Assembly: GCA_022315425.1 (NCBI GenBank)
Contig: JAIUPT010000028.1
Span: 806,001 to 870,000 of the forward strand
Source: Pseudevernia furfuracea
Taxonomy: Eukaryota > Ascomycota > Lecanoromycetes > Lecanorales > Parmeliaceae
Reading direction: 5' to 3'
DNA length: 64,000 nt
Positions 12,415-23,595 of this stretch are shown piece by piece; the first letter of the stretch is position 1, and every line of letters starts with the position of its first letter. The notes under the pieces were generated by a model. The model was not told where the DNA came from, did no database searches, and worked only from the letters and a program-made list of their open reading frames with translations. A program made the translations under genes and the position numbers.

Positions 12415-13347
12415 ATGGCTTTCACCACCGTCTTTTGCCTGTCTCTTCTTGCTGCGTTGCGCACAGCTGCGCAGTCGACGTGCACGACTCTACAGCCAGT
12501 CTTCGAGCTGCCGTTCGATGGCACAAGCACAGTCTATGGCTCGACCATCACCTCGACCAGCTCCGTTGACTGCGGAGGCTGTTCATTGGTAGTCAGTACG
12601 TTCAGGGCCGTAGTCGAGACCTCGGTGAGCGACCTCCCTGTCCTTACCCCACCCGCCCTGCAATCAACTAACCCACTCGTACCGTAGGTGACAACGCCAA
12701 CAGCCACCACGACTGCAGCTGCAACAACATCCGCAAGCTTCGTCTGCCTGCCCGAAACCTCCGCTTCGACGAGCAGCTCGACGAGCTCCGCCAGCATCGC
12801 TTCCACCCCCACCCCCACAGCATCCCCTCTTCCTCCAGTGACCCCCACGGTTCAGGAGTTCATCGACGAGCTCTCGACCGCCATCCTTTACGCCGAACTC
12901 TTCTCCAACGCAGGCAACCAAGCCAAGCTCTGCAGCGTCATCAACCCGGCCTCCCTGGACGAGATCCGAGGCGTCGGCATCAACGGGTCCGCCGTGCAGC
13001 AGGAAGTGTGCGCCCTCGCGGCGATCGAGTTCGCGACCCCGGACCTGAGCGGGGCCGTCATCGCCGAGAACCAGGCCGGGGTGTCCGACCTCGCGACCGC
13101 GCTCTTCGCCGTGCAGGTCGCGGGGAATTACGCCGGCGGCCCGAACCTGGCCGCGCTGTGCTCCGAGATCGAGGCCGCTCGCATCGACGCCCTCTTCATC
13201 GGCTACATCCCCGGCGTCGGCTCGGCCGTCAAGGACTACGTCTGCAGCGCTGCCTCCGCGTCCGCAACCACTTCCCCGGCAACCCCATCCGCCACCCCGC
13301 CTCCGTACCGGAACTCCACCGCCACATTTGGCAAACGATGGGAGTGA
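12415..13347 (+). CDS. Secreted Thr/Ser-rich protein with a C-terminal Cys-containing domain, function unknown
   Basis: Exons 12415-12624 and 12688-13347 join in phase 0 over a 63-nt intron with CAACTAAC branch site, giving 289 aa. The first 20 residues (MAFTTVFCLSLLAALRTAAQ) are a clear signal peptide. Residues 21-75 contain several cysteines (STCTTLQ, DCGGCSL). A Thr/Ser/Ala-rich linker follows, likely O-glycosylated. The last 140 residues (from TPTVQEFIDEL) have five cysteines in a helical-looking domain and end in a low-complexity tail, FGKRWE. No hydrophobic GPI signal is present at the C-terminus. KR near the end could be a Kex2 site, but this is weak. Exon 2 is markedly GC-rich, unlike its surroundings. 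I do not recognise the family. Confidence 0.8.
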
Positions 13348-13632
13348 TTATGTGCCGGTGCCGGTGGAGGTGGAGGTGGAGTTATATGTTTGGGTTGGGC
13401 GTGCACAGGGTGGGTAATGGGACGTCGAGGGCTTATTGAGACGTAGCCGTACCTGCAGTGTTCCGTGTCAATGACGTGACCTTGCGTGCGGGGGGAGCGG
13501 GGGCGACCTTGCATGTATTTACCCATTTGAATCTCAAGTGAGGTCAATCAAAATTTGAATTTAGCTTTCGCAAAAGTATTGGTGTATCCAAAAGTTACTG
13601 TATCAGCCATCCGTTGATGGGGTCGACACGGC

Positions 13633-14064
13633 ATGAGCCACCCCGAGCCGAATGTGCGAAACGTTTCACCCATCTCGAGAATACCGCTGCTGATCTACAC
13701 TTCACCGAAATCTTTGATGAAACGCCCTTGTGTGTCCTTTAATATTCCCCAGCTCCCGAGTGGAGCTCGCCCTAGGTATGTATCGCCAAAAACCAGAAAT
13801 ACCTGCTCTACGAGTCCTCCCTACACCGAACGTGAACTCCGCGCCGAGCCAACAAATGACCTGGAGTATGAGAAGCTGCGACGAACGCTGAGTTGTAGGC
13901 GTCTCACTGACTTTGTGCAAAATACGATATTCGCGGCTGGCAACATGGACATTATACCAGTGGATCCGGACCTTCCAGAATGCCTCCCTGACGGGGTGTC
14001 CTCGTCCGAAGAATACGTCAGGGTGCAGATAGAGGAGACATTATCGGTCCTCAACCCAAGCTAG
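13633..14064 (+). CDS. Hypothetical protein, 143 aa, doubtful
   Basis: An uninterrupted frame from an ATG to TAG encodes 143 residues with ordinary composition and no signal peptide or membrane segment. It contains PYTERELRAEPTNDLEYEKL and an acidic C-terminal part. No family is recognised. It could be a single-exon gene, an exon of a larger one or chance. Confidence 0.28.
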   Translation: MSHPEPNVRNVSPISRIPLLIYTSPKSLMKRPCVSFNIPQLPSGARPRYVSPKTRNTCSTSPPYTERELRAEPTNDLEYEKLRRTLSCRRLTDFVQNTIFAAGNMDIIPVDPDLPECLPDGVSSSEEYVRVQIEETLSVLNPS

Positions 14065-15618
14065 AGGCCGAGACTGAGATGGGTTGATGCCTTCAGGACC
14101 TGACATTGAAGCCGGGGCAAACAAAGATTTGCTTCACTCATGCCGCTGGACAGTTTCATAGAATCTGCACTTGTAGCGTCGCCTGATCTGCATTATGAAC
14201 TTTTATCAAAGCGAGGTCTTGCCAACTCAGGCTTGAAGACACCAGGATGCGAGCTCATTGAGTACGATAGCATAGCTCCCTCAGTGGCGAGTTGCTGTGC
14301 GGCGTGCAAGGCCAATGGGTGTTCAGAGCTGATTGAAGATAGATGCAATGGAAGTCGCAAAGCGTGGCGTGATCAGCAGATCCGACTGTCAGTGTCCTGC
14401 ATGCGAAACCTCTGCCGTACATCATCAAATTGCACAAAGCCATGGGCGGAACGGGAACACTGTGGGTCAGAACAGACAAGGAGCTGGCAGAGGTGACTTG
14501 GTAATCTTACATTGGCGAAACGTACTGTCCTTGAGGAAATGCAGTAAATCCGATAAAGTCGAAACTTGATAAAACGTCGTTTAACCAGGATAATATGAAA
14601 AAGTCGAAAAGAGCAACTGTGTGTGTAGAGTACGATTTCTGAAACTTCTAAACAAAATTCATTTGTTGACAAAGTTATATTTTACTGTAATGAAGTCTGT
14701 TCGAATCCTTCGAGCTCGGGGGGCTTATCGGGGTTGCCGTCGGCTAGAAAACGTCACGGGATTTATCGGATCTAAAAGTGGTGCGTCTCTCGATCATGGC
14801 TTCTCGCTTGATCATTTTACGTCCAGAGTTGTTTGACCGCCGTTTGAATTTTGTTGTCTGAAGGTACGTACGTACCAGAATGCGGATGACCGGTCTGCCG
14901 GTAAATGCTGTAATCATCAATTCGCACGTGCCGAACAGTCTTTGGTCATCTGATGATCTGATGGTGACGATCCGATGATCTGGTCATGGTCGTTATTGGA
15001 CGCTCGGTATGTATGAGTAAGGTAATTGTGTGTCGCATAAGAATAAGATTCCGCTTATCTACTGTGTCTGGTGCTTCCTTGTATGTAGTACGGCTTATAA
15101 TGCATGATTTCTCTCCATACAAATACCAGCGCATGGATTATCATGGCAAATGAAACATGCGCTTTTCCACTTGTCCATTTCACTCCATCTCAACACAAGT
15201 TCATACCCTGTGCCTTTATTGATAGGCTACTCTTTGCCCGATGGCCCCGATAAGCGGGGGAAGATAAGGATTTAAGCTTAAGGTACTTTTAGTTGCTCCG
15301 CGCGCCGGAGCAAATTTCCCTCTACTCAGTCTACTGTTGGTGTGTATATCCCTTCGGCTGAGAGCTTACTCTAGAAGTGATGTAAACAACGGGATCCATG
15401 CCCCTTTGAGGCACGCCAATTCTTTCCAGAGGAGTTGAGGAGGTCAGAAGACACTGCAAGCCAAGCCGACCCACTAATATTCGGATAGGCTTCCATCTTT
15501 CCCATCATACATCTTTCCCTCATCCCCAGGCTCACCGCTTCAACACCTGGTGCAACGCGTAGCCGAAAATGACTGAGAAACTTCATCAAACCAACCGCGT
15601 CCGCTTCGCCACATTTGT

Positions 15619-15666
15619 AGGCAATAGGCAGTAGTCAATAGGCAATAGGCAATAGGCAGTAGGCAA
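15619..15666. repeat. Short tandem tract built on AGGCAAT/AGGCAGT
   Basis: Seven-base units AGGCAAT, AGGCAGT and AGTCAAT follow each other for about 48 nt, some 50-100 nt before the YVC1-like start codon. It is a simple-sequence tract in the likely promoter or 5' leader. Confidence 0.75.
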
Positions 15667-15717
15667 TCTCCCTGGAGCATGTCGACTCACATTGGCTCCT
15701 GATCAACAAGCATTAAC

Positions 15718-18700
15718 ATGCGTCCTCATTCCTCGCGCGAGAACAAACAGCAACGAGGCAGGGAATCCTCGCCATTCTCATCTCCAAATTCCAACCTCCA
15801 TGCCTCCCCCATCGCCGCACGAAGAGGCTCTCTTGAGGAGCGTCGACGGCCAGCTGCCAACTTCCATCATGGCATATCCCCAGGCCCTGAAGATAGGATT
15901 GACGAAGAAGACCAAGAGGATGAAGATGGGATGGAAGAAGACCAAGAGGAGGAACTAGAAGAAGATGAAGCTGGAGAGCTGTCACCCTTGCTGCCCATAT
16001 TTTCTGCTGCACACTTGGGTACCTTGACTCTCCTCTCTCAACACTCTCGGTGCGCGCTCTTCTAACCTTCTATGCAGACGCCCTACCAGTTTATAATCTC
16101 ACGCATACCATTCGCCTCCTTGTCGTGCCACGATGCGAGACCACACTCTCTTGGGACCAGCTACGGTCCCCCCAAGTATCACAATTCCTCATCAAGCCCA
16201 TCCAGCAACAGATCAGAAACTCCCATTTCTCCAAAGCTACACTATATGCCCTCCTGGCAAATTGCCTCCAGTTCAATAAGGAGGTCTCGATGTACCCTGG
16301 CAACAGCGGCACAAGCAAGACAAGGGCACTCGTCTCTGAACTTCTTGCTATCAAGCTACTGAAGGAGTTCAGCACAAGAGAATTGGTATGTTCATGCTCG
16401 AATAGGATGATAAACCCGCAGGCTAATCTATGTTAGATTGGTAGCTAGCTTCGTACAATGCCGTCCTCCTACCGTACTGACTACTGATTAGACGCTTTGT
16501 CGTACGACTTCTACCCCCTTCAGGGCCTGCCCACAAGCAATGGAAACGCCAATCCTAGACCTAACTGGGACTCTTCGCCCGGAGCAAAAACCCAGCCACG
16601 GGCAGCTCGCATTTCTACACTCGAGATAGCCATTCGCGCTCAGTCCAAACGATTCTTAGCTCACCCATTAGTGGTGCAGCAACTAGAAGCTATCTGGGCT
16701 GGAACGATAGTCTTTCATTCGGCAGCAGATAACCTCCATCGACGTCCAGAGAAGGTGACACCAAACCAAAACCGAGGCTACGGCGCTATTGGAGGAAGAG
16801 GTGCCATGTTGCAGGCGTCACCCGATCGCTTGCAGCCGGCAAAGCAAAGAGATCATCTTGACCCTGTCGCCTTTTCAGTACGTAGATCGGCCACCTTGTA
16901 TGACCCTCGGGACGCTTCACTCTTCAAGCTTTCAAGGTTACGAGTTCCTCGGTACCGCCAATTCCTCTCGACGTGCTCATTCGCGGTCTTGCTTGGCCTA
17001 TATCTGGCTGTTCTCATCGAGCGGTCCCTCATGATTACTCCCCTGGAAGTTGTCTTCTGGTTCTGGAGTGCGGGATTCATGCTTGACGAAGTCGTAGGGT
17101 TCAATGAGCAAGGATTCAGTCTATACATTATGAGCTTCTGGAACGCCTTCGATCTCGGAATACTGTTACTGCTCGTTGCGTATTACTGCATGCGACTCTA
17201 TGGCCTTTTGATGCCGGATGTTCGTAAGCACCACACCGCCGACAACGCCTACGACCTCCTCGCTGCCAACGCAGTCTTGCTATTCCCACGCTTGTTCTCC
17301 GTGCTGGACCACTACCGATACTTCTCCCAGCTTCTAATTGCTTTCCGCATGATGGCGATGGATCTTGTGGCTGTCTTTGTACTTATCGTCATCAGTTGCA
17401 GTGGCTTTTTCGTTGCATTCACTTTATCATTTGGGACCGGTGATTACGATGCTGCATCTGTGGCATATGCTCTTTTTCAGATGCTTATGGGCTTCACCCC
17501 GGCTGCATGGGACTCCTGGGGAACTTACAACATACTTGGGAAGACCATACTGACGCTGTTTCTCTTCATCTGTCACTTCTTGATCGTGACCATTCTCATC
17601 ACTGTCTTGACCAATTCCTTCATGGCTATTGTTCAGAACGCGAATGAGGAGCATCAGTTCGTTTTCGCTGTCAATACTATATCGATGGTCAAATCAGATG
17701 CTTTGTTCTCGTATGTTGCCCCTACTAATGTAATTGCCTGGCTTTTGGCTCCATTCCGGTTCGTGTTGCCCTTCCGCCAATTTGTCCGGATCAATCGGAC
17801 TGTCATCAAGGTCACTCATTTCCCTGTCCTGTTCCTTATCTATGCCTACGAGCGCACGATCCTTCGACGGTCAATGTTTGACGCTGCTGAGCTCGTCGAA
17901 CAGCGAGGTCGTCAAGGTCTAGGGGTGCGAGCCTTCGAGGCTCCTGGCGCGGGCCTGAACTTATTCAGCCCCAAGCTGAATCGATTGCGTGAACCTTCAG
18001 TGGCCACCTTTCAGAAGGACCGGGCTCTCGACGAAGTGTTCCGACGCCCGTTCAGGGACAATACAATTCGCAACACCCAGAAGAGCCATGAGCGTCGAAA
18101 AACCAGCAATGTAGTCAACAGCTGGATGCAGACTATGGGCCCTGATGGCACTGCAAGCCCACCAGTCGAACAAGATCTTTCGGTAGTTGACAGGTTGGAG
18201 GCTCGCCGGCTTGCTCACCGAAGGTCTCAGCAACTGGCGCGAAGGCGACAACCCGGCTTTAGACGCGACTTTACCGAAGCGACCATGTCTATCATGTCGG
18301 ATCCTGAAGAATTTGTTGGGGCCGGACGTCAAGAACGCCCTCCACGCCGCCGGGAGGATAGTGATCTACCAAACATGAGTATGGACGATATACCCAGGCA
18401 AACGGATGCCGATGGTGACGATGAACTCTTTACAAACGACGAAGAGGACCTCATCACATTGGGTCGACCGAGTGCAACCCCAGATAGGAAGGTACCGATC
18501 AAGCAAGATCCATCCCAGCAGGATGAGGACTACTTCCAACACACGCCCACTGCTAGGCCCAGGATACCACACTTTTCGTCAGACTTCTCAAATCATGCAA
18601 AATCTTCTCCACCAAAAGTTGCTGCGGTGCGGACCAACGTCCAGCGTCCAATTCGTGCAGGGCATATGCGCAATGTCTCTACCAATACCGTGCTCCACGA

Positions 18701-19403
18701 CCCACCTCCGCCCCTGATTGATTCGTCAACTTCATCCCCTACTCGCAAAGCAATCACCGCCAGAAATAGTGCTAAAAACACCGGAAATAGTGCTCAAAAC
18801 ACCGGAACTGTGACCCCGGCGGCATCGGCCGGAAGGCGCACACCAAAGCGTCAGCTGCCTGGAGCTTCTCGGCCAAGACCCATCATGCCATCACGCGCCG
18901 CCTTCCAATCCGCACCAGATCTCACCGTCATGCTCGGTTTGGGTCAAGGACGTGGACGACGCCATTCTTTCACCATGGATCTCGGCTCTGATATTGGTGA
19001 CAACAAAGCCATCGGTGGCGGCTACATTGGAGGTGTGCCCAACAGCTTTGCTACGCAGATGGCTTATGCAACAGGTGCCATGAGAGCCGGTCAAGCTGCC
19101 GCTGGTGGAAATGAGGATCAGCAGAGGATGGGCAAATTGATGTTGGCTAGAATGAATGCACTTGAGGAAGGGTTCAGGGAGGTATTGAAAGAGGTGAAGG
19201 ATTGGAGAAAGGATGAGACGAGGAGCGCTGCCGATGCACCTGAGTTAAAATTTGCCGAGACGAAGGTTGCAAGGGCTAAAAGCAAGAAATGCAGCAACGG
19301 AAAGAAGGAGGGAAAGACGAAGGCGAAGGCAAAGGACCAGGAGAATGAGGCCCATGAGCATGAGCCGCAAGAAGAGGACAAGGAGAGAGGCAGCTCGGTT
19401 TAG
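15718..19403 (+). CDS. YVC1: YVC1-type vacuolar TRP cation channel (contains a 4-nt internal exon)
   Basis: Yeast Yvc1 releases vacuolar calcium on osmotic or stretch stimuli. Exons 15718-16018, 16078-16385, 16437-16440 and 16492-19403 join to 1174 codons plus stop. The N-terminal block DALPVYNLTHTIRLL and SWDQLRSPQVSQFL is typical of fungal Yvc1. Reading TTG|ATTG|ACGCTTTG across the two 51-nt introns restores ELIDALSYDF, a family-conserved stretch; no other splice keeps the frame. Membrane segments follow: FLSTCSFAVLLGLYLAVLI, VVFWFWSAGFML, AFDLGILLLLVAYYC, the MAVDLVAVF-like helix near base 17360, the pore region MGFTPAAWDSWG (about 17490) and a last helix LFLFICHFLIVTILI. The 500-residue cytosolic tail is polar, holds a duplicated 7-residue unit and ends in a charged, coiled-coil-like segment. 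The start ATG at 15718 precedes an acidic stretch (about 15900-15980). Confidence 0.93.
18764..18805 (+). repeat. In-frame 21-nt tandem duplication in the YVC1 tail
   Basis: Two consecutive 21-nt units (18764-18784 and 18785-18805) differ at one base and encode NSAKNTG and NSAQNTG. The duplication keeps the frame and lies in the disordered cytosolic tail. Confidence 0.9.
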
Positions 19404-20245
19404 CATGGCGTTGTGGATTCAGACTCATTGGTTCGGTGGCTTCCATGGCGAATAAGAGGGTTCTTTTGCTGCTTTTGCTAAAAGTGGCGGCAGTCTATTC
19501 CTCACTTGTACGATACCCTTTTAGCTGAGCGATATAAAGGGAGGGCGATGCCAATGGCTTCAAGCACTTTTCGAAAATGAGCCTCACTTGCACGGTTTAC
19601 GCTCTAATGTCGTGATAAGGACCCGGCTTTCCCGATCATAGCATGCCTCATGTTTTCGTGCTCGCATCCCTTGCGGTAATCCTGATCATCTTCGCCCTGG
19701 AGCACCACCGACGACAATGCCTTAGGTGCCACTTACAGAGCTCGTGAGGTACGAACGGACGATTTACGCTATCATAACATCACGAACATCACACCTTGCA
19801 TTTAACAAGTGAACGAGAACTGACTTGGCACACCGCCAGGAGCAGGTAGATACTTATCGAGAGCTCGACTCCAGCGATTCGCGATATATCCCCAAAAAAT
19901 CGAGATCCTTTCTGCCGAATCCGCCGTAGCCGCGGCCAGCCCGCGTTGGAGAGGAAATGGAAATGTCTGTCTGTGTCCGTCTTCGCCGATTTCGACGAGT
20001 TTTGGGACCGTTACAAATGCGGGACAGACATGACCTTTTTCCGAGCGTCCGAATCCCCCGCCACGGCCTCCTTTCGCTCTATCCTCGGACGATATTTGCC
20101 CAGCTCCGCCTCACTGTTTTCCGTGATCCGGTTTCTTCTTCTTCTTCTTCTGAACTTCAAATCCGTGCGGGAGGCGATGGTCGGATCCGTCCTCGATGCC
20201 ACCTGCGCCTCAAAAGTCAGCACGGCCACCCCCCGCCCGGTCGCG
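19404..20245. other. Intergenic region between convergent YVC1-like and membrane-protein genes
   Basis: Both flanking genes end here, so this 842-nt gap should hold their terminators rather than promoters. Plus-strand open frames at 19946-20427 are rich in Arg and partly overlap the antisense of the next gene; I take them as shadows. A CTT microsatellite sits near 20130-20147. Confidence 0.45.
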
Positions 20246-21926
20246 TCACAGGGGATGCTTACGGAACGTCTCCCAGAAATACTCGATCAGCGGCGGCGCC
20301 CAAACCAAGACGGCCACAATCTGCCCGAACCCCCATGACGGATCGTAGATCTTCTTCAAACGGAAGTTGTTCAAATCGCTGGCGAAGACGGCGAAGCAGA
20401 GCACGTACGCGAGGGCGAAGAGCGTGAAAAGTGCAGGGACGACCCATCTCCACAGCCAGCGTGTGGCTGTGCTCCAACGTCTGTGACGGTCAGCGTTCGA
20501 CCACCGGAGCCAGGGTCCGAAGATAAAATTCCGGGCCGTCCTGTTCGTCCCGTCCGGGGAGTTCCAGAAATGCTCGGCGACGAGAAGCGCCAGTGTGACG
20601 AGACAGATTCCAAGGATGACGTCTGCTCCATCGTCCGAATTCATCGCCCCGAAACGGTAACCTTTGACGCCGAACGGGTTGTAGCACCAAGCGATCGGGT
20701 TGACCCCCCCACAGCTGGTCGGTCCGCCTTGCGAGGATTGAGTTTGTAGATAGGTGAGATCTTCCGAGCTGGGACTGAAGTTCTGTTCCCTGTAGAGGTC
20801 CTTGATTGCCACCCCGACGGATGCGATGGAAAGGGCCAAGAGGTACCATCCAACCTTGTTCAACATACGCAGTGTGAGGAGGCCGAAGGTGATAGGGAGG
20901 TAGCCACCAATCGCAACGACTTTGATGAAGATGTATGTGTTGTGAAGTTGCTGGAAGCTTTCAGGGTCGAGGCCTCCGTTGGTCTGGACGATGAGGCCCG
21001 CAATGTTTGTAGCCAGCATGAAGTAGCACTGTGCCTTTTGGAATTCTACTAATGCCGGAGTAATGGCCGAGGCTGGGTCGAACTTCAAGGTGAGGTTTGG
21101 ACCGCTTTTGCCAGATTCTTTATGAGCCGGCTCTTTCAGTGGCAGGCCCTTTGATTGGCTGTGTGCCTCCTCCTCTGGTCTCAGCTTGTGCCATAGTGTC
21201 AGAGTAGCATCGCCAACGCTGTGAGCAATATTTTTCCAAGGAATAGATAAAGCGAAGGCGATTAAGGCGAGACCCATTTGCATCACGTACGATATGAAGA
21301 CCTGATCGAGGTAAGCAGATCCTCTGTACCGCAGAGTTGTTAGTCAATACCCCTATGCCAGCAACGTCTGCAGTTGCTGGGGCGTCGACAAACTGACAGG
21401 GGTCGAAATAGACAAGCGATTTGCTGAAGCCGTAATAAAGGTTACCGGTCAATTCAGCTGAGAATTGTTTCCGGAAACCACCAGGTAACTTGTTAGCATT
21501 TGTTTTACATTCGTCATTATTGTCGCAAGCGTCGAGCAGACAACTCTGGATACTGGTGGAGATTTCGGAGGGCAGAGAGGACTCCGCACTGCCCTTCTCG
21601 AGGCCAAGTGATCTTGCCAGATCAGCAGCACCTGGTAAGAGCCCGTCGTTTTCATCCTCAACGTAAACAGATGGCCACACCACGCAATTGTGTAGAGTGT
21701 ACAGGCTTGCGAACGTTTGCTTATTATCCAAGCAAGAAGTGGTGCAGTTCTGTTTGTTATCATCTTGTTGGCAAGCATCTAAAAAAAGAGACGAATTGAT
21801 ACCCTTGTCTCGGATGTCGTACGAGTATTTGATGTTAAGCGCATCCTGAAGGCCAATAAACGGTGTAGGTATGGAATTGATGGTGCTAGAAAACGTGATG
21901 TTGGATAGTTGAAATGTTGGAGCCAT
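20246..21926 (-). CDS. Multipass membrane protein, uncharacterised fungal family
   Basis: Two exons on the minus strand, 21926-21351 and 21301-20246, join in phase 0 across a 49-nt intron (GTATTG donor, CAG acceptor) to 543 aa. The splice makes ADVAGIGVFISYVMQMG, which resembles the DIAGIGV-type entry into the first helix of many ascomycete membrane proteins. The roughly 190 residues before it are probably non-cytosolic and carry paired cysteines (NCTTSCLDNK, SCLLDACDNN). About seven helices follow, for example MGLALIAFALSIPW, YLPITFGLLTLRML, WYLLALSIASVGVAI, VILGICLVTLALLV and VVPALFTLFALAYVLCFAVF. A 70-nt alternative intron would give a different join and drop this motif, so I prefer the short one. 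Function unknown; the neighbour at 23596 is a second membrane protein in the same orientation. Confidence 0.78.
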
Positions 21927-23595
21927 TCTTGAGCTCGGAGTGTATGCGAACGACGGCTTACGAGGACTTTGGAAGTGAGGTCTGCTGCAAAATCATCATA
22001 GAGCATCGATAAATTTTAGAGCCCCCAGTTTGAAAGGGCAATTGGAGAAATGTGATCTTGATATTCGAGTCGGGGGTCTTGCTCCGTCTCATATTGGTCG
22101 TCTAAGCCTTGCTGAGCTCCGGGTCGCCCACCTGAGGTGGCTATGGATTGTTTCACATTTTGAAAGGATCGTAGATTCCAAGTAGCTTCGACGCTGAGAT
22201 ACATCTTACTCATGACTTCCATCTCATCTCCTGGTTGGGCATTCATGTTGGAAGGAACGCCAAGCCAACGCTCAGCCGCAGCCCACTTCTTCAGCTTCAC
22301 GGGTTCTAGCCACTCAGAGCTGCACCTAGGTAGTACCGAAGGCATGAAACACCCCAATGCCGAGTTTTGGCTTTCATGTGGGCGCAATTCCGACTCGTGG
22401 GTGTTGTATTGAACCGCTGACCTCAAGCAGGGCGATGCGATGATTCCGATCTACCCAAATCCTCAACCATGTCATTGACCTACTTCGCAGCATGGGTTGG
22501 GAGTTCCCTTGGAGATAACAGAGACATCAACGGATGACGAGACCCTGATTGAGGGATCGTGAAGCTGCACTTCACGTGGCCAACGCTCCTCGCCAGTAGG
22601 ATTGGTTTCTGAGTACTGGGCATATCATATGGAAGTCCCGCATCTCTTTATACAAGTTCATCATGTTTGGCGCCGGTCATCTGATCCTAACAGGACATTA
22701 AATAACTCGCGTCACCTTTCAATGGGTATACAAGAACAAGATGGTACAGTCAGATCGAGGTCAGAGATAATAAGAGGTGATGCTGGCAAAGCCACTTGAT
22801 TAAATGCCCTCGGTAAGTCTACGTCTAGCTGAAATATATTACCGATCAATACCCTTAGGTTGTTTCCAGAGTGACAAAAAAAATCCGTCGTGAAACGGGC
22901 ATCAAGACGATTTCAAATCGGCACCTTGCTCATAAAACGTCTCCGTTGTTCTGATGGCTGCGGCGTTATTAGTATTACCGCCCTGAAATGAGAACCTCGT
23001 GCCACGACACGTATGTTGAAAATGAAAAGCCGGTTCTCCAAACCTCTACACAGTAACAACGCTCCGCCATTCCCCGCCGCAAGGATTCCGCGCCCGCAGC
23101 CTCTCCTCCATATCCGTCAAAACCAAGCCACTTCAAAAGCAACTCCAGCGTAATTACCGAACAGATACTCCACTTTGGTCCCAGACCGAGTGCGTGCAAG
23201 ATCCCCGGAATCATGAAATCGAACATCAAATTTGGGCTTATCAATGCTGCGCCGTCTCCCTAAAATTTGACCTGGATTCCCAGGTCTACATGTCCTGATG
23301 TCGTTGAGGGGAATCGCGTCTCTTCTTGGCGCCCGAGGTTCCAAGTCTCCCAAGGGATGGACAATGCTGATCAATTGCGTTGCCATTACAACGCGCAACG
23401 AGCTCACCTCTAAAAAAACACTTTGGAAGCCCCTATGGCTTTAGATACGAGTATCGTTAACGCATATGGAATCGCTCATTGTACCCCTGAGCGGCCTTAC
23501 GGTGAAGGCATTGAACAGCGGACGCCGTGGAACATTCAAAGCAGCGGCGATGGCGTCAAGAATGCGAGAAGGAATGGCTTGAAGTATAAATACAT
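21927..23595. other. Gap between two minus-strand membrane-protein genes
   Basis: No gene is supported over 1.7 kb. The minus-strand frame 22016-22426 (136 aa) has no recognisable motif, and frames at 22975-23407 overlap one another in different registers. The part next to 21926 should carry the promoter of the downstream membrane-protein gene. Confidence 0.4.

Larger units (their letters stand above)
13348..15717. other. Long gene-poor stretch before the YVC1-like gene
   Basis: Apart from one possible small gene (13633-14064), nothing in these 2.4 kb is convincing. Open frames such as 14140-14496 and 15371-15589 lack conserved features or splice partners. The region 14500-15200 is AT-rich. 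A short tandem tract at 15619-15666 is listed separately. Confidence 0.4.

Noticed and set aside
14140..14496. 118-aa plus-strand frame
   Set aside because: No motif, Cys/Arg-rich composition changing along the frame, and no splice partner; likely chance.
19946..20427. Two overlapping Arg-rich plus frames
   Set aside because: They overlap the antisense of the membrane-protein gene in a GC-rich stretch; typical shadow frames.
21302..21412. Alternative 70-nt intron (GTTTGT donor) in the membrane protein
   Set aside because: It keeps the frame but removes the ADVAGIGV segment typical of such proteins; the 49-nt intron is simpler.
22016..22426. 136-aa minus frame upstream of a membrane-protein gene
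   Set aside because: Starts with ATG-like context but shows no family feature and does not join in phase to the gene at 21926.
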